DNA from: Plesiocystis pacifica SIR-1
Lineage (GTDB): Bacteria; Myxococcota_A; Polyangia; Nannocystales; Nannocystaceae
Assembly: GCF_000170895.1 (NCBI RefSeq)
Contig: NZ_ABCS01000001.1
Coordinates: 248,001-312,000, forward strand
Length of the DNA stretch: 64,000 nt
Reading direction: 5' to 3'
Of this stretch, positions 45,117 through 52,991 are shown in pieces. The notes below the pieces were generated by a model, which ran no database searches, was not told the DNA's origin, and saw only the letters and a list, made by a program, of their open reading frames with translations. The stretch's first letter is position 1. The number at the start of each line of letters is the position of its first letter. The position numbers and the translations under genes were made by a program.

Positions 45117-45130
45117 CGGTAGGCTGAGCC

Positions 45131-47059
45131 ATGCCTGGACTCGCCCTGACCCGTCCCCGTCGCGCTCCTCTCGGCTTGTGCCTGTGTTCTGCCCTCGCGC
45201 TGGGCTCCGGGTGCTCGGACTCCGGCGGAGGCGGCGACGAGGTCGTGGGCCCGACGGACGACTCGAGCGAGGCCGACAGCGCCGGGGTGAGCTCGGGGGA
45301 GAGCACGGAGTCGAGCTCCGAGGGCTCGAGCTCGAGCAGCACGGAGTCGAGCTCCACGGAGAGCACGGAGAGCAGCGAGGAGGGAGAGGAGGACAGCTCG
45401 GGCGACGGCGTCAAGTTCGACGTCGGCGGGCAGGACTCGACCGGCGGGGGAGGGGACTGCTTCCAGTGCTCGGCGGACCTCCACGAGGTCCTGGACTGCT
45501 TCGGCGCGGTCGTCGAGGAGTGCGAGCCGGACGAGGCCTGCGACAGCAGCACGTGGTCGTGCTCGCCGGCTTGCGAGGCCGTGGTCACCAACAAGTCGTC
45601 GATCGGCTGCGAGTACTACCCGACGGAGATGGACAACACCTCCGGGACCAACACCTGCTTCGCCGCCTACGTGGCGAACACCTGGAACGAGAACCTGCAC
45701 ATCACCCTGGAGTACGGCGGCCAGGCCCTCGACATCGAGAGCTTCGCGCGCATCCCCGTGGGCTTTGGTCCGGGCCTGAGCCTCGACGACTACGACGCGG
45801 ACCAGGGCCTGGCCCCCGGCGAGGTCGCGGTGCTCGTGCTCAACGGGCCGAGCCCTGGGGGCGGCGGCGTGCCCTGCCCGATCACGCCGGCGATCGGCCA
45901 GGACACGCGGGTGAGCGGGACGGGCCTGGGCACGGCCTTTCGCGTGACCACGGACCGGCCGGCGGTGGCCTACCAGATCAACCCCTACGGCGCGGGCGTC
46001 GGCGCGGCCGTGGCGGGGGCCTCGCTGCTGATCCCGACGAGCGCCTGGGACACCAACTACGTCGCCGCGGACGCCTACCACGACGACCTCAGCGGCCGCG
46101 ATCCTTCCATGAACATCATCGCGACCGAGGACGGGACGACGGTGAGCATCGAGCCGATCGTGCCCGTGGTCGGCGGCGGCGGGCTCCCGGGCGGGCCGGC
46201 CAATCAGCTCTACGAGTTCACCCTCGACGCGGGCGAGCACGCCCAGTTCTCCCAGGACGCGGAGCTGACCGGGAGCATCGTCGAGTCCGACAAGCCGATC
46301 GGGATGATGGCCGGGCACTCGGGGCTGCGCGTGCCGGTGGGCACGGCCTACGCCGATCACGGCGAGCAGATGATCCCGCCGATCCGCGCCCTGGGCAGCG
46401 AGTACGTCGGGGTGATGCACAAGCCGCGCGGCAACGAGGGGGCCGTGTGGCGCCTGGTCGGGGTCCTCGACGGCACCCAGCTGAGCTGGACCCCCGAGGT
46501 CGGCGGGCCCGCGACCCTCGACCAGGGCGAGGTCGTCGAGTTCGTGACCGCCGACGCCTTCGTGGTGTCCTCACAGGACGAGGAGCACCCCTTCATGCTG
46601 CACACCTACATGAGCGGCTCAGGCTGGGCGCCGATCGGGATGTCGGGCTACGGCGACTCGGACTTCGTGATCAGCGTGCCGCCGCAGCAGTACCTCGAGA
46701 GCTACGTGTTCTACACCGATCCCTCCTACCCCGACTCGAGCCTGGTCATCATCCGGGCCCGGGAGTACGGGCAGTTTTGGCCCGTCGACCTCGACTGCTA
46801 CGGCCCCCTCGACGGCTGGCAGCAGGTCGGCGAGAACTACGAGTGGACGCGGGTCGACCTGATGACCGGCAACTACCAGGCCGTGGGCAACTGCGCCACG
46901 GGGGTGCACCAGATCGACAGCGACGCGCCCTTTGGCCTGTGGGTGTGGGGCTGGGGGACACCGCAGACCTCGGAGTTCACCCAAAACCGCTCCTACGGCT
47001 ACCCCGGGGGCATGAACCTGCGGACGATCAACGACATCGTGATCACGCCGCAGGGCTGA
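45131..47059 (+). CDS. IgGFc-binding-like surface lipoprotein, paralogue 1
   Basis: The 642-residue product has a lipoprotein signal ending GSGC (Cys28), a Ser/Glu-rich linker (about residues 30-100) and a small Cys-rich unit (CFQCSADLHEVLDCFG). The main domain (about 150-640) has the pattern of the IgGFc-binding/BACON-type beta-propeller seen in FCGBP N-termini: CEYYPTEMDN, AYQINPYGAG, ASLLIPTSAWDTNYV, MNIIATEDGTTVSIEP and YPGGMNLRTIND. It is surface-exposed and probably adhesive. A diverged relative lies on the other strand at 50558-52306. A palindromic repeat starts directly after its stop codon. Confidence 0.78.
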   Translation: MPGLALTRPRRAPLGLCLCSALALGSGCSDSGGGGDEVVGPTDDSSEADSAGVSSGESTESSSEGSSSSSTESSSTESTESSEEGEEDSSGDGVKFDVGGQDSTGGGGDCFQCSADLHEVLDCFGAVVEECEPDEACDSSTWSCSPACEAVVTNKSSIGCEYYPTEMDNTSGTNTCFAAYVANTWNENLHITLEYGGQALDIESFARIPVGFGPGLSLDDYDADQGLAPGEVAVLVLNGPSPGGGGVPCPITPAIGQDTRVSGTGLGTAFRVTTDRPAVAYQINPYGAGVGAAVAGASLLIPTSAWDTNYVAADAYHDDLSGRDPSMNIIATEDGTTVSIEPIVPVVGGGGLPGGPANQLYEFTLDAGEHAQFSQDAELTGSIVESDKPIGMMAGHSGLRVPVGTAYADHGEQMIPPIRALGSEYVGVMHKPRGNEGAVWRLVGVLDGTQLSWTPEVGGPATLDQGEVVEFVTADAFVVSSQDEEHPFMLHTYMSGSGWAPIGMSGYGDSDFVISVPPQQYLESYVFYTDPSYPDSSLVIIRAREYGQFWPVDLDCYGPLDGWQQVGENYEWTRVDLMTGNYQAVGNCATGVHQIDSDAPFGLWVWGWGTPQTSEFTQNRSYGYPGGMNLRTINDIVITPQG

Positions 47060-47193
47060 GTCGTGGACGTGGGGCAGGGAGGGCGTGGCGTCGTCCACGA
47101 CGGCTAAAGCAGACAGAGGGTTGGCCAAACTCGTTTTGGCCGACCCTCTGAGTCGTGGACGTGGGGCAGGGAGGGCGTGGCGTCGTCCACGAC
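47060..47193. repeat. Two identical 42-bp palindromic units flanking a hairpin
   Basis: Units at 47060-47101 and 47152-47193 are identical, each bounded by GTCGTGGACG and CGTCCACGAC. Between them a hairpin pairs AGAGGGTTGGCCAAA with TTTGGCCGACCCTCT (47116-47149). The first unit starts at the base after the TGA stop of the preceding gene. Reverse-oriented relatives occur at 24008-24126. Confidence 0.8.
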
Positions 47194-47204
47194 GGCTAAA
47201 ATAG

Positions 47205-47236
47205 TCAGGGGCTGTGGATTCATTCACTGCCCCTGA
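47205..47236. terminator. Hairpin, terminator-like
   Basis: TCAGGGGC (47205-47212) pairs with GCCCCTGA (47229-47236) around a loop containing TGTGGATTCATTCACT. It follows the palindromic units, as the 24043-24072 hairpin does in the other locus, and lies between convergent genes. Confidence 0.5.
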
Positions 47237-47248
47237 GGGGGGCTGGCG

Positions 47249-47800
47249 TCAGGGTGTGGCGGTGACGGCTGCGTAGACGCAGATGGTGAACTTGCCGCCC
47301 GCCCAGCAGGCCTTGTCCTTCGTGGACCGCTCGGCCTCGCCCCAGCGCGAGTTGATGCCTTCGCTCGTCAGCCCGCGGACCTCGGCCACGCCCTCTTCGG
47401 TCACGGTGACGGTGAGCAGCTCGGCGCCGTCGAAGCTCGACTTGGCGAGGGCCTCGATGGAGAAGCTGCCCTTGCCGTCGCCGGCGAAGGTGAACTTGCA
47501 AGGGTCGTCGTAGATCGCTCCGCCCGCGGCGACCTTGCAGCGCGCCTCGGTGGCGCGGGGCTTTTTGGGCTCGGGGCTGGGCTTGGCGGCCGGGTCAGCC
47601 TCGGCTTTGGCGTGGGGCTCGGGTTCGGCGTCGGGCTTGGGTTTGGCGTCGGCCTCGGACTTGGCATCCGCCTCGGCCTCGGCGTTGGGCTTGGCGGCTG
47701 TGTCGGCCTCGGCCCTGGCCGGCGGGCTCGAGTCGCACGCGGAGGTCCCGAGCAGGAGAGTCAGGCAGGGGATTGCGAGGGCGTGGAGCCGACGGGGCAT
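47249..47800 (-). CDS. Lipoprotein with Ala/Glu/Lys/Pro low-complexity linker
   Basis: The 183-residue product has a signal ending GTSAC (Cys22) and a linker to about residue 82 made of Ala, Glu, Asp, Lys and Pro (repeats such as AEADAKSEADAKPKPD). The C-terminal 100 residues form a compact beta-rich domain with four Cys (RCKVAAGG, DPCKFTFAGDGKGSFSIE, KACWAGGKFTICVYAA). The domain is not recognised. Likely outer-membrane attached, with the linker spanning the periplasm or reaching the surface. Confidence 0.7.
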   Translation of the reverse strand: MPRRLHALAIPCLTLLLGTSACDSSPPARAEADTAAKPNAEAEADAKSEADAKPKPDAEPEPHAKAEADPAAKPSPEPKKPRATEARCKVAAGGAIYDDPCKFTFAGDGKGSFSIEALAKSSFDGAELLTVTVTEEGVAEVRGLTSEGINSRWGEAERSTKDKACWAGGKFTICVYAAVTATP

Positions 47801-48190
47801 CGCGGCCAGGGTAGCGCTCCAGGCTCCGGACGGGCAGGGTCGAGGTTGTGGCGGTCCTCCGCGGTGTAGCTTCCTGCCTCAGTCACTGAGTGGCGCAAGC
47901 TGCGGGTTTTCTGAGCACGAGGCGCGCGGGCAGTCGCGGGCACTTCCTCGACGGAATTCGTGGGTCGGGGAGGCCGATCTTCGCGAGCTCGGTTCGCCTT
48001 CGGGTCCATGGAGATCGGACGATCAAATGCACACCGATACTGCAAATATCCACTCGCAGTGGAGTGAGTGTGGCGAAATGCCAATGCTCGTAGTGCTGGA
48101 AGGTGGAATCACATCACTCGTTTGCATACATCGACGTTCATGACCCAGGGGCCTGGTGTCGCGTCTTGAGCGAGCGGGGGAGGCAACGCC
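47801..48190. other. Intergenic region between divergent genes, no gene seen
   Basis: A 390-base gap with lower GC between about 48000 and 48190. A palindrome CCACTCGCAGTGGAGTG lies near 48051-48067. Probably holds the promoters of both neighbours; GGGGGAGG at about 48176-48183 is the ribosome-binding site for the gene at 48191. Confidence 0.45.
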
Positions 48191-49750
48191 ATGGTCATTC
48201 GCAAATGTTCTGTCTACACTTCCGATGCAGCCATCGCGCGAGCATTTGCGGTTGGGGGGCAGGGAGTCATGACGGAGCATAGAATTGCAGTCGCGTCGGT
48301 GTTCGAGCGTTACGAGTGGGTCAGTCGATTGCTGACCAGCTACCTGGGCCTTCGGGCCAGCCTCGGTGAGGTCGAGACCCTGGCGACGAGCCTGGACGAC
48401 CCTCGCCTCGGCGAGGCGCTGCTCGGGGTCCACGGCTGGCTCCGGGCCCGCAGCCAGCTCCGCGGGTGTACGGAGCTGAGCCTGTGCGACATCGAGGCCG
48501 GCCTCGAGGCGATCACCGAGGCCGTGAGCGGTCGGGAGCAGCTGTGCGAGCGCGACCTGTCGGGCATGCCTTACCAGCTGCGCGCGGTGATCCGCGCGTT
48601 GATGGGCCTGGACGGGAGCCTTGGCAGCCTCGAGGTCGGGCTTGGCGAGCGCGAAGCCGACGCGCCCTTGCCTCGCAAGCGCGGCCGGAGCGGGTCCATG
48701 CCCTGGCCGACGCCGGGCCAGTCTCTGTCGGAGACCATCGAGCAGGCCCTCGCCCTCGCCCAGACCGACGAGGGGACGCGGCTCGAGTACCTCGGCGCGG
48801 TGCTCTTCGACGACCTGCTCGCGCGCTTGAGTCGACGCCTGAGCGAGGGCTCGAGCCCGGGGGGGCGGGCCCGTCAGGCCGCCAACGGCCCGGCGCTGCT
48901 CGGCCGCCAGGACTTCGCCACCTTGGGTCTGGGCCTGGAGTTGATGCTGGTCGGCGCCCGGCGACGCAACGCCAACATGCACGCCCGGGCGGGCGGGGCC
49001 ATGCGGATCGAGCGGGCGACGATGCAGGCCGACGCCGAGGCCATCGAGGCCCGGGCGACGCGCTGCGTCCGGGGCCTGCGTCGCTCCCTGCTCCGCGGTC
49101 AGCGACCGGCGCTGCTGCGCGAGCTCTACGAGGGCCTCGCCGCCTTGCCGGTGTTGGTGTGCGAGGCGGGGGAGCACCTCGGCCTGGTCGACAGCCTCGG
49201 GGCCTCGGTCCACGACCACCCGGTGGCCCAGGTCCAGGCGATGTTGCTCGACGCGGCCCAGGATCTCGAGGCCTTCGCACTCGCCTCGACCTGGCTCCTC
49301 GATCGCGCCTCGGCGGGGGCGTCGATCGACGACGCCGTGCGGGCGGTCCGCTCGCTCCGGGTCTCGGCCAGCCGGGCGTCCATGCGCGAGCGGTGGATCT
49401 TCGGGGTGCTCACGCCGCCCCTGCGCCGAGGCGGCGGGCTGACCTCGACGCTGCGTTTTCGCCACGACGAGGACGACCCGCAGTCTTGGTACTCCATCCA
49501 GCTCGACATCCCCGCGGCCCTGCGCCGGCGCATGCAGGCCGCGTCGTCGATGCGCGTGGCCATCGACCTGACCCACCGCGACGGCTACACCCTGCGCGCG
49601 CCGAGCTGGCCCGAGGAGAACACCTGGGACGCGCTCTTGCACCGCTGGGCCTCGCAGTGGTTCCAGCTGCCCGAGCCTGGGGTGGCGGTGTTCGACGCCC
49701 AGCCCGACCTCGATCGCTTCCTGCTCCGGCCGGCGGCCAAGCCCAACTGA
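48191..49750 (+). CDS. Large mostly helical protein of unknown function
   Basis: The ATG at 48191 has GGGGGAGG 7 bases upstream, which fixes the start. The 519-residue protein has no signal or membrane segment. Residues 25-360 are rich in Leu, Ala, Arg and Glu with helical periodicity (LLTSYLGLRASLGEVETLATSL among them); the last 130 residues (SWYSIQLDIPAALRRRM, SMRVAIDLTHRDGY, PGVAVFDAQPDLDRFLL) look alpha/beta. I do not recognise a family. It converges with a LuxR-type regulator gene; a 25-bp palindrome lies between their ends. Confidence 0.6.
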   Translation: MVIRKCSVYTSDAAIARAFAVGGQGVMTEHRIAVASVFERYEWVSRLLTSYLGLRASLGEVETLATSLDDPRLGEALLGVHGWLRARSQLRGCTELSLCDIEAGLEAITEAVSGREQLCERDLSGMPYQLRAVIRALMGLDGSLGSLEVGLGEREADAPLPRKRGRSGSMPWPTPGQSLSETIEQALALAQTDEGTRLEYLGAVLFDDLLARLSRRLSEGSSPGGRARQAANGPALLGRQDFATLGLGLELMLVGARRRNANMHARAGGAMRIERATMQADAEAIEARATRCVRGLRRSLLRGQRPALLRELYEGLAALPVLVCEAGEHLGLVDSLGASVHDHPVAQVQAMLLDAAQDLEAFALASTWLLDRASAGASIDDAVRAVRSLRVSASRASMRERWIFGVLTPPLRRGGGLTSTLRFRHDEDDPQSWYSIQLDIPAALRRRMQAASSMRVAIDLTHRDGYTLRAPSWPEENTWDALLHRWASQWFQLPEPGVAVFDAQPDLDRFLLRPAAKPN

Positions 49751-49754
49751 AGTC

Positions 49755-49779
49755 CTAGTACCGCGTGTCGCGGTACTAG
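49755..49779. repeat. 25-bp perfect palindrome made of MITE termini
   Basis: CTAGTACCGCG, TGT, CGCGGTACTAG. The arms are identical to the outer ends of the 169-bp element at 2666-2834, as if its middle had been deleted. It contains the stop codon of the minus-strand LuxR-type gene and lies between convergent genes, where it could also act as a terminator stem. Confidence 0.75.
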
Positions 49780-50258
49780 GCGCTCTTCGAGCTGGACTCC
49801 GGCCGCCAGCCACCCACGACGACCCGCAGGGCGCGACCGCGGCGGTGGCCGGCGCGGCGCTGGTTCGAGCGCGCGGCGGCTCGCTCGGCCCGCCCCTTGG
49901 CGGCGGCGAGGCGCAGGGCGGCGTCCATCAGCTCGCGCCGGGACTCGACGCCGACCTTGGCGAGCACGCGGCGAGCGTGCCACTGGGCCGCGGACTCGGT
50001 GATGCCGAGGCGCTTGGCCATGGCCTCGGGGCTGCGCCCGAACAGCAGCATCTGGGCGACGGGGAGCTCATCGCCGTGGAGCTCATGGGCGGCCGCGAGC
50101 TGCTCGATGAGCCCGCGCAGCAGCGAGTTGGCCGAGAGCGCCTGGCAGTCGGCGGAGCGGCGGCGGTTGGCGGGGGCGTCCGCGGGCACGCAGGCCTTGG
50201 CGATGAAGGTGCCGGAGATGGAGCTGGTGGCGCGAGGGGTCGAGACGAGCATGGTCAT
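49776..50258 (-). CDS. LuxR/GerE-type helix-turn-helix regulator
   Basis: The 160-residue protein has a helix-turn-helix of the GerE type at about residues 75-115: LLFGRSPEAMAKRLGITE then SAAQWHARRVLAKVGVESR, close to the family pattern in which GxSxxEIA is followed by TVKxHxxxIxxKLG. The N-terminal 65 residues match no receiver or ligand domain I recognise, so the input is unknown. The C-terminus is basic (RAGHRRGRALRVV). Its stop codon lies inside a repeat palindrome, so the repeat may have set the present C-terminus. Two direct repeats upstream may be operators. Confidence 0.78.
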   Translation of the reverse strand: MTMLVSTPRATSSISGTFIAKACVPADAPANRRRSADCQALSANSLLRGLIEQLAAAHELHGDELPVAQMLLFGRSPEAMAKRLGITESAAQWHARRVLAKVGVESRRELMDAALRLAAAKGRAERAAARSNQRRAGHRRGRALRVVVGGWRPESSSKSA

Positions 50259-50337
50259 GGCGGGCGGTTCCTCTTGGTGCCCAACAAAGATGCAACCCCA
50301 GGGGGCGGACCGTCAGGGACCGAGCTGTCGCCCCGGC

Positions 50338-50457
50338 GTCACCGATGGCGACGGCCGGGATGGGGCGCTGGGAGGGGGTTGGCGGCCCATCCGAGAGGTT
50401 GGCACGCTCGGTGGGGCCTCTCGAACCGAGCGTCACCATTGGTCACCGATGGCAACG
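50338..50457. promoter_or_regulatory. Direct repeats and inverted repeat upstream of the LuxR-type gene
   Basis: GTCACCGATGGCGACG (50338-50353) and GTCACCGATGGCAACG (50442-50457) are direct repeats with one difference. Between them ACGCTCGGT and ACCGAGCGT (50404-50433) form an inverted repeat. They lie 80-200 bases before the LuxR-type start and could be its own operators; the inverted repeat could also end the transcript of the gene at 50558-52306. Confidence 0.4.
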
Positions 50458-50557
50458 AGAAATCGCCCGCATCGACGCTGGGGCGGCGGTCTACCGGACC
50501 CGGGTCGCGCGCGCGGCCGGGGTGCTCGGGGCGCGCAGCGAGACCCTGCGCGTTGGC

Positions 50558-52306
50558 CTACTGGGGGTTGATGACCGCCAGCTTGAGGCCGCCCGGGTAG
50601 GCGTAGGAGGTCACGCTGGTGTAGCCGACCTGGGTCACGCCGAAGGGCTGCTCGCTGGTCGCAAAGTGGGCGCCCTCGCTGACGGCGAAGTCGGCGATCT
50701 CCCACGCGCCGACGGTGTAGAAGTCGGTCACGGTCTGGCCGTCGACGGTCACGTCGGCTCCGCCAGCGGGGCGGACGATCTGCGCGTAGTGCTGGGTGTA
50801 GTTGGTCCCGGTCACGAAGGCGTAGGCGTCGAGGAACTGCTCCGTGGGGACCATCTGGTACATGGAGGGGTCGCCCGTGCCCGCGCCGCCGCTTTGGCCT
50901 TCGAGGTACTGGACCGGGAGGAAGGGCCCGGAGCCCGAGAAGATGAAGCTCTCTTGGGTGGCGAACTGGTGGTACTCGCCCTTGTCGAGGGTCACGGGGA
51001 AGCCGGGCTGGCTCGGGGTCGTGTCGATGGTCACCCCGTCCTCGCCGGAGTAGACGCGCCAGTGGTAGCTCTCGTTGCCGCGCTGCGGGGCGTGGGCGCC
51101 GACGTACTCGTCGCCCCAGTACTCGAGGGGCAGCATGAGCTCCTCGAGGTGGTCGCAGTAGAGCACCGCCGGGTACATCGGCACGTTCGCGCACTCGCTC
51201 GCGCCGGCGAGCCACACGGGCTGGTCCGCCGTGATCACCGTGCCCGAGAGGTCCTGGTACTGCTGGGCGACGACGACGTTGAGGGTGTCGTAGCGGTCGA
51301 GGGCGACGCTCGTGCTCCCGCCCATCTGCAGGGCCGGGACGCCGCCACCCCCGGCCGTCGGCGAGCCCGCGACGAACTCGAGGTTGGTGCCGTCGTTGAT
51401 CGCGATGGCCGTGAAGTAGCTGGGGTAGTGGGCGCTGAAGGTCCCGGGCCAGGACGCGACGACGTAGTTGCCGGTCAGCGCGTGCTCGGGCAGGATCATG
51501 GACGCGTCGTTGGTGGCCTGAGAGCCGATCGGCGAGTGCACGTAGGCGACGACGGGGTTGTCGGTCTCGACCCGGTAGACGCCGCCGGTGCGCACCGTGG
51601 TCACGCTCTCGATCTGCGCGTTGTTCAGCTCGAAGGTGTGCGTGGCCTGGGGCGGGATGACCACGGGGGCGCCCTGGGCCTGCTCGGTGTTGCTGTCGTT
51701 GGGCACGAAGTAGAGCTGGGCCGTGACCGGGTCGTCCGAGGACACGTTGCCGATCACCAGCGAGTCGGGCTGGTCGGCGTGCAGGTTGTCCATGCGGTTG
51801 GCGAAGAAGGAGCAGCCCACGGAGCTCGGGTTGAGCTCGGCGAGGGTGCAGCTGTCGATGCACTCTCCGGCGACGCACTCGGTCGAGTCGGGGCAGGGCA
51901 CGGGCGGATCCCAGTCGCTGCCCTCCTCGTTGCACATCTGGGTGTTGTCGGCGTCGAAGCAGGTGACCTCGCCGGGATCGCAGATCTGGCCGGTGGTCTC
52001 GGTCTCGGTGGTCTCGCCCGTGGAGCTCTCGGTCTCGTCGGCGCTCTCCTCCGCGCTCTCTTCCTCGGTGGTCTCGGCGTCGGTGCTCGAGTCCGTCTCG
52101 GTGGTCGTCTCGCCCTCGGAGCTGGACTCGCCAGACTCGCTGTCGGAGCTGGAGGTGCCGTCGGCCGTGACCTCGTCGCCGCCTGCATCCGTGTCCTCGG
52201 CGGCGCGCTCGTCCGTGGCGTCGTCGGTGCACGCGGCCGCGGTCAGGCCGAGGGTCGGGACGAGGAGAGCGAAGAGGGGCGCGAGGGAAGGCGAAGCGAA
52301 GCGCAT
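50558..52306 (-). CDS. IgGFc-binding-like surface lipoprotein, paralogue 2
   Basis: The ATG at 52306 opens a signal ending TAAAC. The 582-residue product has an acidic Ser/Glu/Thr linker (about residues 30-100), a Cys-rich unit with CDPGEVTCFDADNTQMC and PCPDSTECVAGECIDSC, and a beta-propeller-like domain with CSFFANRMDN, VVAYVHSPIG, SMILPEHALTGNYVVASW and YAYPGGLKLAVINP. Block order matches the paralogue at 45131-47059. Both are likely surface adhesion proteins, but the Cys-rich units differ, which may mean different partners. Confidence 0.78.
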   Translation of the reverse strand: MRFASPSLAPLFALLVPTLGLTAAACTDDATDERAAEDTDAGGDEVTADGTSSSDSESGESSSEGETTTETDSSTDAETTEEESAEESADETESSTGETTETETTGQICDPGEVTCFDADNTQMCNEEGSDWDPPVPCPDSTECVAGECIDSCTLAELNPSSVGCSFFANRMDNLHADQPDSLVIGNVSSDDPVTAQLYFVPNDSNTEQAQGAPVVIPPQATHTFELNNAQIESVTTVRTGGVYRVETDNPVVAYVHSPIGSQATNDASMILPEHALTGNYVVASWPGTFSAHYPSYFTAIAINDGTNLEFVAGSPTAGGGGVPALQMGGSTSVALDRYDTLNVVVAQQYQDLSGTVITADQPVWLAGASECANVPMYPAVLYCDHLEELMLPLEYWGDEYVGAHAPQRGNESYHWRVYSGEDGVTIDTTPSQPGFPVTLDKGEYHQFATQESFIFSGSGPFLPVQYLEGQSGGAGTGDPSMYQMVPTEQFLDAYAFVTGTNYTQHYAQIVRPAGGADVTVDGQTVTDFYTVGAWEIADFAVSEGAHFATSEQPFGVTQVGYTSVTSYAYPGGLKLAVINPQ

Positions 52307-52356
52307 GCCCGCATGGTAGCCGCGAATCTCGGCCGCGATGCCGGCCGATACCCGGC

Positions 52357-52763
52357 TCAGAATTTGGCGCGCACGCCCTTGGGTCCGATTTTTACGGACG
52401 CGCTCCCGGCTTTGGCCTCGAGCCCGTCGGGGCCAGCCTTGGCCGAGGCGTCGCCCGCCTTGGCCTCGAGCCCGTCGGGGCCGGCCTTGGCCGAGACCTC
52501 TCCGCCAGCATGGGCCTCGACGCCCTGGGACCCGGCCTGGACCGAGGCGTCGCCGGCCTGAGCCTTGGCGCCGTCGCTGCCGACCTGGGCCGACGCACCG
52601 CCGGCCTGGGCCTTGGCGCCATCGTTGCCGACCTGGCCGATGCGTCGCCGGCTTGGGCCTTGGCGCCGTCTTCCCCAGCCTGCGCTTCGGCCCCACCGTC
52701 GCAGCCGAACAGCAAGGCGACGCTCGCGGAGACGATGAGGTGAGCGGCTCGGGCGCGGGTCAT
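52357..52763 (-). pseudogene. Collagen-like repeat lipoprotein broken by a one-base deletion
   Basis: The ATG at 52763 opens a signal ending LLFGC, then EAQAGEDGAKAQAGDAS. The frame then breaks: at about 52635 the plus strand reads ACCTGGCC where the parallel repeat has ACCTGGGCC. Restoring one base gives six further repeats of the type ASAQVGSDGAKAQAGD to the stop at 52357, ending VKIGPKGVRAKF. The 16-17 residue repeats alternate Gly, Asp and Ala. The intact product would be about 135 residues. The deletion may be real or a sequencing error in a C run. Confidence 0.7.
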
Positions 52764-52924
52764 GGCGAGAGCTTGCCACACGGCTGAGCTCGCGGCGTCC
52801 CGCGAGGGCAGCGGGAACGGATTGGACGATGCCGATTGCCGCAGGGCAATCGGTATTCGTTTGACCATGGTCTGAGGTTCAGGATCTCGATCGACACGGA
52901 ATGCCCAGGAAGAAACTCATAAAA

Positions 52925-52956
52925 CAAACATTTAATTCGAACAATGAAAATGTTTG
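52925..52956. promoter_or_regulatory. AT-rich inverted repeat upstream of the Cys-rich lipoprotein
   Basis: CAAACATTT (52925-52933) and AAATGTTTG (52948-52956) are a perfect 9-bp inverted repeat with a 14-base spacer, in an AT-rich island unusual for this genome, 36 bases before the start at 52992. This suggests a repressor or activator site at the promoter. Confidence 0.5.
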
Positions 52957-52991
52957 AGCTAGAGTCCGCGGGAAGGCCCCTGCGAGAACCC

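Noticed and set aside
41936..46420. A 1494-codon open frame on the minus strand across the DUF1592, DUF1552 and IgGFc-like genes
   Set aside because: It is antisense to three genes with clear family blocks and its own translation is low-complexity Val/Gly/Leu/Asp/Arg sequence with no domain, as expected from GC-rich codon shadows.
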